This document shows positions 24,867 to 35,996 of a DNA stretch of 64,000 nt, piece after piece (position 1 is the first letter of the stretch; each line of letters opens with the position of its first letter). A program made the translations under genes and the position numbers. The DNA is from Letharia columbiana (lineage: Eukaryota > Ascomycota > Lecanoromycetes > Lecanorales > Parmeliaceae), in assembly GCF_014066305.1 (NCBI RefSeq), contig NW_023501101.1, positions 124,001 to 188,000 of the forward strand. Direction: 5' to 3'. Below the pieces are notes generated by a model, which was not told where the DNA came from, did not search any database, and saw only the letters and a list, made by a program, of their open reading frames with translations.

Positions 24867-27368
24867 TCACATCTCCCCCTTACGAGACTTGTCCAAGACC
24901 GTCTCCGGCCCCGCCTCGTCGCCTCTCTTCGGCTTCAAAGCCGCCTCGTCCTCTTCTACTTCGCTCTCCTCTGACAGCCCCTCGACAACATCATCGTATT
25001 CGCTCATCGTCTCCTTCGCCTCTGGTTCCACCTCTTTCGTAACTTCCGGCTCCCCCTTTGTCTCTCCGCCGCTCATCTGCCACTCCATCAGCTTGGTAAA
25101 GGCCCCATGACGATCCTGGCTGAGCTCAGCATAAGAACCTTGCTGTGCTACTTTGCCGTCGGAAGAAAGCACGATGATGCTGTCGGAGCGCTTAATGGTT
25201 GACAGGCGATGGGCGATGGAGATGGTGGTGTTGTTGCCTTTGAGGAGGGCAGCGAGGGCTTGGTTGACTAGGGTCTCGGATTCTGCGTCTAGGGCGGATG
25301 TTGCTGAGGGAGGTCAGCATAAGGGGCATTTTTGGGGTCAAGATTGAAATTTACCTTCGTCTAGGATCAGGATGTCCGGGTTCTTTACCAGAGCTCTTGC
25401 AATTGCTATTCGCTGTTTTTGTCCACCTGACAACATTGCCCCTCTCGGACCCACAGAAGTGTCAAGGCCATCGGGAAAGTCTTCAATGAATCGGCAATTG
25501 GCCTTTCGAGCAGCTTCAATTATCTCTTTGCGAGTGGCGTTAGGTTTTGCATAAGAGATATTATCCGCAATCGTTCCAGAGAAAAGCACAGGCTCTTGAG
25601 ACACGACTCCAATTTTCCGTCTTAAAGCTTTGACGTTCATGGTAGACAGATCGACGCCATCGATTTTGATGGAGCCCTGAGTAGGCGTATAGAATCGGAG
25701 GAGGAGTGAGGCTATTGTTGACTTTCCGCCACCGGATGGTCCAACGACTGCGACATTGGAGCCTTGTGGGATCTCGAAGTCTAGATTCTTGAATATGTCG
25801 ACTGCCGGCCGGGTGGGGTAGCTGAAGGACAGGTTTTCGAACCGGATGGCTCCCCGGGCAGTGTAAACGGGTAAACCCACGGTTGGCGAAATGGTTGGCT
25901 TTCTGTCCTGCAGCTCAAACAACCTGCTTGCGGCTCCAACTCCTTTCATGAGCTCAGACCAAAAGCCCGACAGCCCGAAAAGACTCGATCCAGCATATGC
26001 GGTGTACATGAGGAAGGATGTCAGCTCCCCTATACTGATGGCACCGGATTGCACCATTCCGCCTCCGATATAGAGTAAAGCAAGTATAGTCATATTGCCA
26101 GCGAGACCTGTCGCGCTGAAGTATGTAGCTGAAATGAAAGCTTCTGTTATCCCCAAATTGAATATCCTCTTCACCTGTTTATTGTACCTTGCAACCTCCA
26201 AGATCTCACCAGCGAACGCTTGACTTGTCCTTACGTTTCCTAGTCTTTCTTCGGCGATCTTGGTCAGGGTCCCCAGATTCTTCTGTATCTTGCGGCTGAG
26301 ATTCCTTATAGCTCGGCCATAGAAGAACGTCCCAATAGCTACGGGTGGAAAGCAGATGGCCAGGACACTCGTAAGCTTGAGACTGACATAGGCCATGAGT
26401 GTTAATCCGGCGACTCCGCTGACCAGAGACCGTAGTCCATCCGACAGGTTTTGAGTAATGCTCTTTCCAACAATGACGGTGTCAGAGCTGAGACGCGATA
26501 TAAGATCTCCCACCCGATTGGCATCGAAAAACTCCGCGTTCTGTGCGAAAGTTCTTCGGAAAAGCTGAGACCGTAATCGGGACACAATACGTTCTCCCAC
26601 TATCCGAAGGATTATGATACGGCCGTAGTTCGCTCCAGCGCCAACAATCAGGATACCACCCAAGGCTAAGTAGAGGGTTGACAGGTCGAAGCCGTACAGC
26701 GTATTGCCTCCATCCTCTGCCTTCGTTGCAACGTCCAGAAATTTGCCAATTGAGAATGGTATAGTCATGGAAATTGAAGACGATACTATAAGGAAGAGGA
26801 ATGCCCATCCGAGAACTCCAGCTTCTGGCCGTGCGATCTTGATCAACCTCCAAGTTTCTTTAAGTCCCGCCCCTTTGCCTTGGTCTTTGGGGTCTTTCGA
26901 GAGGCGTGCACTGAGGTTGACCTGGGATGCTTGACTCGCCTTCTCTGACCGCCCGAATCCACGCTCTACTTGTTCATGGTCCAGCTCCTCCTCCTCTACC
27001 GTTTTTGTAGCTTCCTCGCTTACTGCCTTCGTTGGTGTGTCCTCCACCTGATGGACAAGAGGGTTCGGTTCAGGCTTCCGCTCCGCATGCCTCCCCTCTC
27101 TTGAATATGCTTGCGTAGTAGTGAATGATCGGACATTATGTGTGGTTGTGCGACGATTGTGAGCGGCGAGCAGGCTAGGATGGCCAGAAATGAATGACTC
27201 AACGTGCTTTGTAACGCTGGGTTTTCCTACTGCGGAAGTCGTGTAACATTTCCATTGAAGTGGGAGAGGCAGAGCATTGGCGCGAAAAGTGAAGGTATGG
27301 GCTTGGGCGCTGCTCGCTGCCGGGGCTCTGCTGAGTCGCTGGAGAAGCAGCTTAGAGCTGCGCATCAT
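24867..27368 (-). CDS. MDL1: Mitochondrial ABC half-transporter (Mdl1/ABCB10-like)
   Basis: Two exons (27368-25355, then 25303-24867) encode 816 residues. The first about 150 residues are a presequence-like, Arg/Ser-rich region. Then comes a single ABC transmembrane domain with six helices starting near ARPEAGVLGWAFLFL, and one nucleotide-binding domain with Walker A (GPSGGGKST), Q-loop (VVSQEP), signature (LSGGQKQR), Walker B plus D-loop (ILILDEATSALD, completed across the intron) and the H-loop (SIAHRLST). This half-transporter layout with a mitochondrial leader fits Mdl1, which exports peptides generated by matrix proteases. A Mdl2-like role is the alternative. The C-terminal tail of about 80 residues is highly acidic, an extension beyond the core family. 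Confidence 0.92.
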
Positions 27369-28190
27369 GTATAAGCCTGACTTCCATCAGCCGCACTCGT
27401 ACATCGTAATTTGTCAAGATTTTGTTGCTCTGTGGACAGAAGGTATATGTTCAACAGCGACCAGAATAGTCGGCCAAATTGTCAATAATACGCAATACGA
27501 CATGACGTGCACCACGGAAAGCGTATTTTACGAAAAATACAGAGCAAATGGAAAAGGCCCAGCCCTATCAGGATACTTTCGGATACTGGCCAAGAAAAAC
27601 AACAGATCACTATGCTATATGCATTGTTTCTTCGACACGTATATCTGGTGCATTAGAGTACGGCCGTGCCCAGACCCATATCCTAATTGTCCCCACGCTA
27701 CACAGAGACAACGGTAGCATTATGAAAGCCTATCAACATAGGACTTGGAGACGTTCCAGGTTGGTGAGTAGCAATAAATCTCCGAAGCACCCCTTCGTAG
27801 ACTACAAGCGCAAGCTCTGGACGGCCGAGGACATAGACGGCTGGCATCAATAGTGTACTCAAAGAATGAGAGAGGCTATTGAGGTAGCAATGACTTCGGG
27901 ACTGGGCACGGTTATCGGCCGTGAGCAAATCGGCCGCTAGTTCGAGAGAGTGAAATGTAAAGAAAATAGAAGAGGATTATTGAGACGAGTCTGCTGGAGG
28001 AAATTGTAGATGCGGATGATGCTCCATAAGAACCAGCAAGATGGCAGCACTCATCAAAATTGGAGCTACAGGTCACCTTCAAATTCGTCATGCAAGCCTT
28101 CCTCCCCATTGCCGAGTCAGAAAATGTCGTACAGGTTAGAAGGTCGTTTCGGCCAAGAATCGCCAAGCCTGGTCCCACGCCTCGTTCCGC
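27369..28190. other. Intergenic region
   Basis: About 820 bp between the start of the ABC transporter gene and the stop of calmodulin. Short frames exist on both strands but none shows motifs or exon structure. Confidence 0.55.
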
Positions 28191-29012
28191 CTACTTCTGC
28201 ATCATAAGCTGGACGAACTCGTTGTCTAGTCATGATGAGTATCTGAGCCGCTGGCACCTTAGAGCAGGTAACTTACAGTCAATCCTTCCGTCTCCATCTT
28301 GATCTGCCTCCCGAATCATCTCGTCAACCTCATCATCAGTCAACTTCTCCCCGATCGATGTCATGACATGGCGCAGCTCAGCGGCGGAGATGAAGCCGTT
28401 GTTGTCGCGATCGAACACCTTGAAAGCTTCTCGGATCTCTTCCTCTGAGTCCGTATCCTTCATCTTGCGAGCCATCATCGTCAGGAACTCTGCATTGGCA
28501 GCAGGTCAGCCAGGGCAACGGCCAAACGTGGGAACCCCGTACCTGGGAAGTCAATCGTCCCATTATTGTCCGCATCCACCTCGTTGATCATGTCCTGTAA
28601 TTCAGACTCGCTTGGGTTCTGACCCAGGGATCGCATTACCGTGCCCAATTCTTTGCTCGTGATGACGCCTGTTTCGGTCCACGGTCAGTACTGGCAGGAC
28701 AAGACGCGTATATCCCAGCGCTGTTGTCCTCTCGGCAGTCCCGAGTTATGTCTTGAGTAGCCCTGGCATAACTCACCATCGCCATCTTTGTCCTAATCGC
28801 CAAGACCTGTCAGCCTCGTGTAGTAAAGTCCAGGAGTGAGTACTCACGAAGAGGGAGAATGCTTCCTTAAACTCAGAGACTTGCTCTTCGGTGAGTGAGT
28901 CCGCCTGTATCATAGTAGCAGTCAGTGTTCAGCTTATCTTTGCGCCTCGTCTGGGGGGAACCACCACCAAACGCGGGGTCTGGGAAGAGCGGGGAGCAGT
29001 GCACTATACCAT
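28191..29012 (-). CDS. cmdA: Calmodulin
   Basis: Six exons (29012-29010, 28904-28848, 28792-28777, 28668-28543, 28489-28277, 28225-28191) total exactly 450 nt, giving the canonical 149 residues. All four EF-hands are present: DKDGDG in the first, DADNNG in the second, DRDNNG in the third and DQDGDG in the fourth. The N terminus [12 protein letters not shown] and the end EFVQLMMQK match fungal calmodulins. Two features are notable but known for fungal calmodulin genes: the first exon contributes only the ATG, and the third exon is just 16 nt long. Calmodulin is the cytosolic calcium sensor that activates calcineurin and CaM kinases. The gene symbol follows Aspergillus usage. Confidence 0.97.
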
Positions 29013-29402
29013 GTTGGTTGCAATAGCTGATAGACGAGAGCTTCAAATTCAAAAGTAGCCTGTGTTTTGTACAGTCACAGATAGTTGCAGAGAATATTCG
29101 GGGAAACGGTATAGAGAAGGCAGCAGGTGTTCGAGGGATTTGGGAATTTGTGTCAGGTTTCCGTGTGAGGGTTCACAGCGGCAGCCGTTGATCTCTCCCC
29201 ACAAGGCTGAACTACGGAGCCCTTAGGTTGGTGCCTCGGTGCCAAGCCTTTCATGCGGAAGGGCTTCCGCTGTCGAAAGACAACTTTCACCTCACATTCA
29301 GCAGACAATCAGTTAAAAAATACTTGAGCTATGGGAGGTAATAGTGCAAGAACCGGCTGTTGAAGATCACGATCCTGAAGCTGCAGGGGCTGCTTTACTA
29401 CC
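29013..29402. promoter_or_regulatory. Divergent promoter region, calmodulin / t-SNARE
   Basis: About 390 bp separate the start codons of two divergently transcribed genes, so both promoters and 5' leaders must lie here. No specific transcription-factor site can be assigned with confidence. Confidence 0.6.
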
Positions 29403-30729
29403 ATGTCTGGTGTATGGAGAGACAGGACCAATTTGTAGGTCCTACATTCTCAGCCCCTGAGCTCTCAATACGCTCATCATGCTTCTGAAGCTGATTTGAG
29501 GGTGTAGATACATCTCCTACCGACAGTCATATGCTCATCATCCGGCCAAGAAGCGCAAGACCATTGGACCTTCTGCCAATGGCTTCTCCACCTCTGGATA
29601 TGAGTCCGAGGAACGCCGCGGGCTCATGTCCGCTGGTGCCTTTGAAGATGATGGAGATGCAGTCATTGAGATGGACCTGTTGCCGCCCAGGTGGGTCGAT
29701 ATCCAAGAAGAGGTCACGGATTTGCTGGGCACGATAGCAAAGAAGTCTACGGACTTGGAGAAGTTGCATCAAAAGCACGTGCTGCCAGGCTTCGACGACG
29801 AGGATGTGAAGAAGCAGGAGGAGATCGCAATTGAGCGGATAACTCAGGAAATCACGCGAGGCTTCCATGACTGTCAAAAGGCTATTCAGAGGATTGAGAT
29901 GATGGTCAGGGACGCTAGGCACCAGGGAGGTGTGAGCGCAGCCGATGAAACTATGGCAAGAAATATTCAGATCTCGTTGGCCAGCCGGGTACAAGAAGTC
30001 AGTGCAGGTTTCAGAAAGAAGCAGAGCAGTTATCTCAAAAGTGAGCAACGTGAAGAAGTTCTGCGGGCATATGTGCTAATATTGTTTAAGAGTTGCGTAC
30101 TCTCGGCGGTCTCACATTTGACCGTACTTCTGCGCCTTCCCAGAATCCCTACACAGACCCGTCTATGATGGAGTCCGAGACAGACAAATCATTTTCCCAG
30201 TCGACTCTCCAGCAGACATCCATGAAGCGCCTAAAGACAAATGATGTTGCAATTGCCCAACGAGAACGAGAGATTGAGGATATCGCGCAGGGAATCATCG
30301 AACTTGCAGATATCTTCAAGGAATTGCAAGGGATGGTCATTGACCAAGGGACGATGCTCGACCGGATAGACTACAATATTGAGAACATGTCCGTCAATGT
30401 CAAGGCAGCAGACAAGGAGCTGAATGTGGTATGTTTCTGTCTTTCCCGAAATTCTGCCCGCCGTGCTGATCTTGTTTTTGTAGGCCACCGGCTATCAGAA
30501 GACGTATACCAAACGCAAGATCCTTTTTCTACTATTTCTTCTCGTCATCGGCATGTTTATCCTTCTCCTCGTCAAGCCTAAGCGTACGAAGGCCCCTCTA
30601 CCTCCGCCTTCTGCTGATCCTATTGGCACACTGGGAGAAGCCAAGCCTCAGCCAGAAATCGCGGCATCAAAGCCAGATATTGTACAGCTCAATGGCGGGA
30701 ACGTGGGGTCGGACGGGCTGCCACCATGA
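29403..30729 (+). CDS. TLG2: Syntaxin-16/Tlg2-like t-SNARE
   Basis: Exons 29403-29434, 29508-30040, 30091-30428 and 30484-30729 encode 382 residues. The start MSGVWRDRTNLYISYRQSYA is the conserved N-peptide of Tlg2/syntaxin 16 that binds the Sec1/Munc18 protein Vps45. An Habc three-helix region follows (about residues 75-205). The Qa-SNARE motif contains REREIEDIAQGIIELADIF and the central Gln layer (MVIDQGTMLDRIDYN). A single C-terminal membrane anchor (ILFLLFLLVIGMFILLLV) completes the protein. It unusually carries a Pro-rich tail of about 50 residues beyond the anchor, which would face the lumen. Tlg2 acts in endosome-to-trans-Golgi fusion. Confidence 0.93.
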
Positions 30730-30856
30730 GTGGAGTCCGGGCTCATTGTTTTCGTATTTTCCCCAAGATACCCAATTGAATGAGAATTCTATCCGGACGT
30801 TTCAATGACCTGCCCAGCGTGGTCAGACCTCCGAAAAGTATGAGGTTCAAAAGATT

Positions 30857-31494
30857 ATGAAATTGCAACAACTTCGAACTGGTTACCAACACCCTGCACC
30901 ACACCATCCGTCTACTGCCATCCTGTCGCAAATTTTCGAACTATCAGCAGCCATAGTGTATGCATTGTCTCATGTCTACTACCCTCGAATTAAGGAGGAT
31001 TAATACTGACTATTATAGCAATCTATTCCAAAGCATGGTAGATATCCATACTTCTACCGCTTTGAATGACCCCCCTTCAAAGGACGGAGCCTCGATGCCC
31101 ATCCCCAATTTGTGTGAGTCTTTCGGAGACTTTACCTAACAAGGGATGCTCGTCATATCTAGGCCGACCCAGGATGCTACCAAATAAAATAGGGCAGTGC
31201 GAGAGAACCGAGAAGGCCATTGAGATCGAGCTACTTCAAGGGTGAAAGAAGAAGAACGTAATTTTGGAGCTCACCAACCGCATCCTCGAGTGGAACGACA
31301 CGCTATGTCCAAATTGCAAGGCGAGTTTGAAGGGAAAGGGACCTCAGGTTCTCGATGAGCACGAGGTGAATATTTATGAGGGTCGTGATTTGCCTGATGC
31401 TGATTTCGAATCCGCTGCTCACACCAAAGATGCTGAGGATAGTAATTCTTCTGAGGCAGTGACTAGTCTGAGGAAGATCCTGGGAAAAGGGTAG
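30857..31494 (+). pseudogene. Small three-exon gene interrupted by an in-frame TGA
   Basis: Exons 30857-30957, 31019-31113 and 31163-31494 join with correct phases, using donors GTATGC and GTGAGT and acceptors TATAG and TCTAG. A TGA at 31243-31245 interrupts exon 3, and the same frame stays open for another 83 codons to the stop at 31492-31494. The downstream half has a possible metal-binding pair (CPNCKASLKGKG) and an acidic end. I do not recognise the family. The continued open frame after the TGA argues for a recent nonsense mutation, a sequencing error or, less likely, readthrough; an intron removing the TGA is not possible with the splice sites visible. The TGA context (GGG TGA A) is not a known strong readthrough context. 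An alternative is two separate spurious frames. Confidence 0.45.
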
Positions 31495-31956
31495 ATTCCT
31501 AGGACTCGGATAGTCTGCGGTTCCTTATGGACGACACTCAGCACGCAACGGGACTTGAGTTTGTGGGTAGTCGCTGAGGCACACATACGTTATTACACCG
31601 GACGAGGTTGCCTAGCGATGGAATCAATTGCTTTCGTTCCGGTCTCCATCTCTAGAATGAAATGTGCTGTCATGTTTGGAGTGTGGGTTCATCGTTTTCG
31701 TTGGATTTAGAGACTGCCCAATTGGCATGAACTATCCGCCCGAAAGATTCGCAGAAGTTCGCCTGATTGCAATCAGCGTTTGGTTGCCTTCTTGACCATA
31801 CAGACTTCCGCCAGCGTTGCTATATCAGTCCTCGCTCTGCTACCTTCTCATCCCACCGCTGCCATTTACCACTCAGCACTAGGTCTGTACGTATCGCCGC
31901 TTGTTGCCCTCCAGTAATTGCCAGCGCTGAAGGATCTGACTACAGACACACCTTGC
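31495..31956. other. Intergenic region with possible 5' UTR intron
   Basis: About 460 bp. A GTACGT donor near 31888 and a CTGACTACAG acceptor ending near 31946 would form a leader intron directly upstream of the next ATG. Otherwise nothing notable. Confidence 0.4.
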
Positions 31957-32553
31957 ATGGCCAACGCCCCCGCTCCAGGCTGGCTGCGGCAACAGCCTGC
32001 CAAGACAGATCCTGATATTTTCGATGACGAAGACCGAGCTCCTGAAAGTCCTGCAGCTGCTCGTGCTTTGCGTGCCTGTAACTCCAGGCAAAGGTCTGAT
32101 ACAAGAAGAGTCAAAACCAGCGCTCCACCAAATTCTGGGTATGCTGCTGCTATCCCTGTCGCCGATGCTCCTTTCCCCTCTACTCTTGGTGCTTTCATAG
32201 GATGCAACCAGCGACAAAACTTGGACGAAACGCCGCTCCAACCCCACGAACACTCATTGAACTGTGCCCTCGCTCAGATGCAACTCCGCATCCGGCAAAA
32301 CCAGTACACCGGCCCCGGGGGAGCCCAGATGTGGGAGAGCGACGTGGCTCGTTTCAACGAGCTCGTCACGTCTACGTACGGGAAGCGAGCGCTTGGGTGG
32401 TGTGAGATTGCGCGGCATACGATTGAGGAGGAACGAGCGAGCCAGGCGCACAATGTTCGGCAGAAGGATGCGGTGATCGGCGAGTTGAGGCAGAATGTCG
32501 ACCGATTGAGGAGAGAGGTTGCGGAATTGAAGGATATGGTGCCGTGGATGTGA
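31957..32553 (+). CDS. Hypothetical protein with C-terminal coiled coil
   Basis: A single frame of 198 codons from the ATG at 31957. The N-terminal half is Pro/Ala/Arg-rich and looks disordered. The C-terminal half is helical: WESDVARFNELVTSTYGKR, then a heptad-like stretch ending QNVDRLRREVAELKD, typical of a dimerising coiled coil. No catalytic motif or signal peptide is seen and the family is not recognised. An in-frame upstream extension of 13 codons without an alternative splice site is possible but the ATG at 31957 follows a likely leader intron. It ends 227 bp from the convergent Cdc37 gene. Confidence 0.55.
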   Translation: MANAPAPGWLRQQPAKTDPDIFDDEDRAPESPAAARALRACNSRQRSDTRRVKTSAPPNSGYAAAIPVADAPFPSTLGAFIGCNQRQNLDETPLQPHEHSLNCALAQMQLRIRQNQYTGPGGAQMWESDVARFNELVTSTYGKRALGWCEIARHTIEEERASQAHNVRQKDAVIGELRQNVDRLRREVAELKDMVPWM

Positions 32554-32779
32554 TGGATCTGCACGAACTGAACCGGGCGGCGAAGACTTCCGATGTTGAG
32601 TAAAGCAAACCGTCGTATAGCATTCCAAGTCAAGATGCATATTTGATGTACATGTAAATTCGCATTCTGCTGGTGTAGGCCCAAAGTTTTGTTCACACTG
32701 TGGGAAGACGTAGCCTCAAACATGGGACAGCTGAATAGCAATGAAAAGCAATCCATAGCTAGTTTCTCTCGGCAAACCT

Positions 32780-34413
32780 CTAATCGACATCAGCTATTGG
32801 CACCTCATCCGCACTTCCCCTCTCCCCCACCTCCGACTTCTTCAAGCCAGCGCCAGCCTCAGCCTCCTCCTCTACACCCCCAGGCTCCCCAATTTCCTTC
32901 CCCTCCCTCGCCTCCCTCTCTAGCTCCTTCAACCTATCCCTCCCCTCCTCCGTTGTCGAATCGATAACACCCCCCTCCAAACTTAGCATACCTCCCTCAC
33001 CCAGTTGCTCCACTACTTCCTCGGCCTCGCTCACACTCATCTTCCCCAGCACCTCATTCACCCGATCCAGACTGCCACTCTCCAACGCCCTCTGCAGGCC
33101 TGGCGGGAAGCGTTCAAAGATGATACGAGCCTGTTGCTCTACGTCTTCTGTGCTGTTGGGCTTGGGGACGTTGATGTGGATTTCGGTTCCAGGCTCTACG
33201 GCGTGCAGTTGGATTTGCTCGACTTCGGTCTCGGTGCCTTTGGGGTTGGCGGCGCGTTCTTTAGCCAATTCCGCAGTACGGGTACGGATACGAGCGTAGG
33301 TATTGTTGACGTCGTCGAGGAAGACTTTTTGGGCGTTGTGGCCAGGTGTCGTGATCCTACAAGCTATTAGTGAAGGCATGAATGAGAATACAAAGGCGCT
33401 CACCGTTTGAAGAAGAGTCCCACTCCGTCTTTACCTAGTGATCTGCAGTATTGCAGCAACAGTGCTTGGTGAACACACTGTTTAGAGTAGGCCGCCTTGC
33501 CATCCATTTGGGCATTGAAGGCCTCCATGAGTAGCCCATCTGTCTCCCGTTCCGCAACCACTTCATGGTGCTCGGATATGAACTTTAGACATTCCCTGTA
33601 GCCGCCTATCTTGATTTTGGCGAACTCCTTCCCAAGCTTCGTAGGCTCGATGTCCTGGTCATCATCTTTCGTTTCGTCTATAGATCCAGGCTCGTCCACA
33701 TCTGCATCGGCACCTGAGGTTTGGCCTTCACTGTCCAGCCGCCGTAACGGATTCTTCTTGAGTGATCCTGGATTAAGCACCTCCACAGCCTCTGCCTTGG
33801 GTTTTGGCTTCGGTTTTTCTTGCTCTTTCGATACAGAAGATGTGTTGAAACCCTCGTGTATACTGTCACTCGTAATCTTGCTCGCCTCCTCCTTCTCCAG
33901 CTGCGCCAGCCGATCAAACAGATCTTTCTGTAGATTCTGCACTTTCAGCTTATGTCCCTCCACGCCCTTCACATAGCTCTTATACCAGTCTTCTGGCTCT
34001 GGTCCGACCTCTTTCTTCACCTGATCCACCAAGCCAGCAATCATCTGCGAGTACAGAGGTTGCTCCTCCTTATAGTGCACACCCTCCGGTGGATCTGGCG
34101 GCTTGTCATTCCCAGGGTCCCTGGCACACTCCATCAACGCTTGCATCATGAACTCATCCGGGTTCTCTCCCTGCGCTTGGGCAGCATGGTTGCGGAGAGA
34201 TGCCAGTAGAGTGTCAATGCGTTCGAGCATGCCATCATTGACTAATCGCTCGTATTTGAGGGTACTGATCTCGTGCCGTCGTTGGTAGCGTGCCTGATGT
34301 ATTTGGTTTTGCTTTGCCCGGATAAAGGATCGTTTGTCGACGTTGGGGTGGACTTCGATGTCTGAGTCGTCGGAGAGCTCGAGGGCATCCCATTTACTAT
34401 AGTTGACTACCAT
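32780..34413 (-). CDS. CDC37: Hsp90 co-chaperone Cdc37
   Basis: Two exons (34413-33404 and 33356-32780) encode 528 residues. The N terminus MVVNYSKWDALELSDDSDIE carries the invariant YSKWD of Cdc37 and the acidic SDDSD segment that contains the CK2-phosphorylated serine needed for kinase clients. The N-terminal kinase-binding coiled-coil region runs to about residue 200 and includes HQARYQRRHEISTLKYE. The Hsp90-binding middle domain includes KFISEHHEVVAERETDGLLM and the C-terminal domain includes ARIIFERFPPGLQRALESG. The C-terminal 60 residues are acidic and low in complexity. Cdc37 delivers protein kinases to Hsp90 in the cytosol. The upstream in-frame ATG at 34548 was rejected because the conserved start lies at 34413. 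Confidence 0.95.
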
Positions 34414-34706
34414 TATGGGCGTACTGGATTTATGTCTCGAGGCGTGGGAAATCCAGGAGAGTACTTTACTTGTATTTATGGGGGATGGGCTCGGCTCGAG
34501 TTCGTCAGAATATGCGAGAACTTGAACGGCAGAGCATTGGGCCAACACCTAATGAATTGACACAAATGATTGATTCTATTCACACGTGTTGTCATAGCTT
34601 GATCTCCTATCGCTGCGACCCAGAAATGCACAGGTATCATACAGGCCTCGAACGCCATAGCTAGTCTAGAACGCATATGATCAATGCCTCCCTGAAGTAG
34701 TCACAC

Positions 34707-35656
34707 TCAGTAGCCCGTGGCTCCAGGAGCCTTCTCATCTTTCTTCAAGTCAATCAACATCTCCCTGAACTTTTCTTTGCCTGTTCCGCTCGCTCCACCC
34801 TTTGTGCCCTTTCCACTCAAGTCCACCAACTTAGCAATTCTCTCCCAGCTCGTGCCCCCCGCAGAAGTATCCTCTCGATTTGCCAGAAACTCTTCGGCAT
34901 CTTTGCGTGTCTTTGCGACGGTCTTCTCGGTCTTTTGGGAGTAGTTTTCGTAGAAGTCATCAATCGCTTGTCGAGCTGCTTTGACGGTATCCTCTTTCTT
35001 AGACGCCGAAATCTTTTCTCGCTCGGCAAGTGCAAGGTCGCGACGTTCTCGCCATTGGCTATGCTGGAGTTAGTGACACTATCCATGTTGGGCTACAAAC
35101 CGGTAAAAAGGTAGCTCACCGTATGGGCTCCGTCTCTTCTTCTGCTGGCGCCCCGTACCCTCCGTAAGATGGCTGAGGTTGGGCTGGTTGGAAAGGAAGG
35201 CTTGAGCCGGTGATTGTGCCCCCAGGTCCAACATTCTGAATGGATTAATCAGCTGCTAAGTTCAATGTCTATTGAAAGACGCCCAACAACCAAGCTTACC
35301 TCATTCCGAGTATCCATTGCCGGGAAGGAGCTCTCGAACGCCGTGATCTCCTCGCTCCCGGCCTGGGCCCCTCCATAGCTTCCTCCACCTCCTAGCAAAT
35401 CGTCGTCCCCATCTTCAACAGTGGCAGCGTTATCACCGGCAGACGTAAATTGGGCGGCATCATCTCCCAACGCTGCTCGCTCGCGTGTTAAAAAGTCATC
35501 CCCTGCTGTAGCTCCATCGTGACCTGATGCTCCGTTGCTTGTTGGGCCAGTATCACCTAGGCAGCAATATCAGCACAGAGTCAACGAGCAATCACAGATG
35601 AGAGGTGCGATCTTACCAGCCGAGAAGTCTTCCAGCGAAGGGAACCTGTCCGCCAT
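34707..35656 (-). CDS. CLC1: Clathrin light chain
   Basis: Four exons (35656-35617, 35556-35300, 35235-35120, 35058-34707) give 254 residues. The N terminus MADRFPSLEDFSAGDTG matches fungal clathrin light chains. The conserved acidic EITAFESSFPAMDTRNE box is followed by a Pro/Gly-rich linker, then EPIRQWRERRDLALAERE, the start of the long heavy-chain-binding helix. The C-terminal LIDLKKDEKAPGATGY matches the family end. The protein trims clathrin triskelions for coat assembly in endocytosis and trans-Golgi traffic. It lies upstream of CDC37 on the same strand with a 293-bp gap; there is no evident functional link. Confidence 0.95.
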
Positions 35657-35996
35657 GATGCCTATCAATCTCAGATACAAATGATCATTGGTAGAGAAGA
35701 GAGTAACGATCGAATGGCTGGAAGTGATGTTGATCGGGGTGTGGAGAAAGTGAAGCAAAGGAAGCTTTGGAAAATCCGCTGTGATACACGTATCAAAAGC
35801 GGGTCCTGGATTTAAGATGGTCTACGACAAAATAACCAGGCGCCACAACGGCGAGTGTAAGATGAAAACATTCAGGTACCAGCAGCTTGAGATGGGCGCG
35901 GCATTAAGTATATTTATTGGCTCTTAATGTTGTACCTATGTTACTAGGTAAGAACCCGAAGCATCGCGGCCTATCCTACATATAGCCTGGATAAAC
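35657..35996. other. Intergenic region
   Basis: About 340 bp upstream of the clathrin light chain start; presumably its promoter. No other feature seen. Confidence 0.55.

Noticed and set aside
27277..27717. 146-codon plus-strand frame
   Set aside because: Starts inside the antisense of the ABC transporter leader and shows no motif or splice context.
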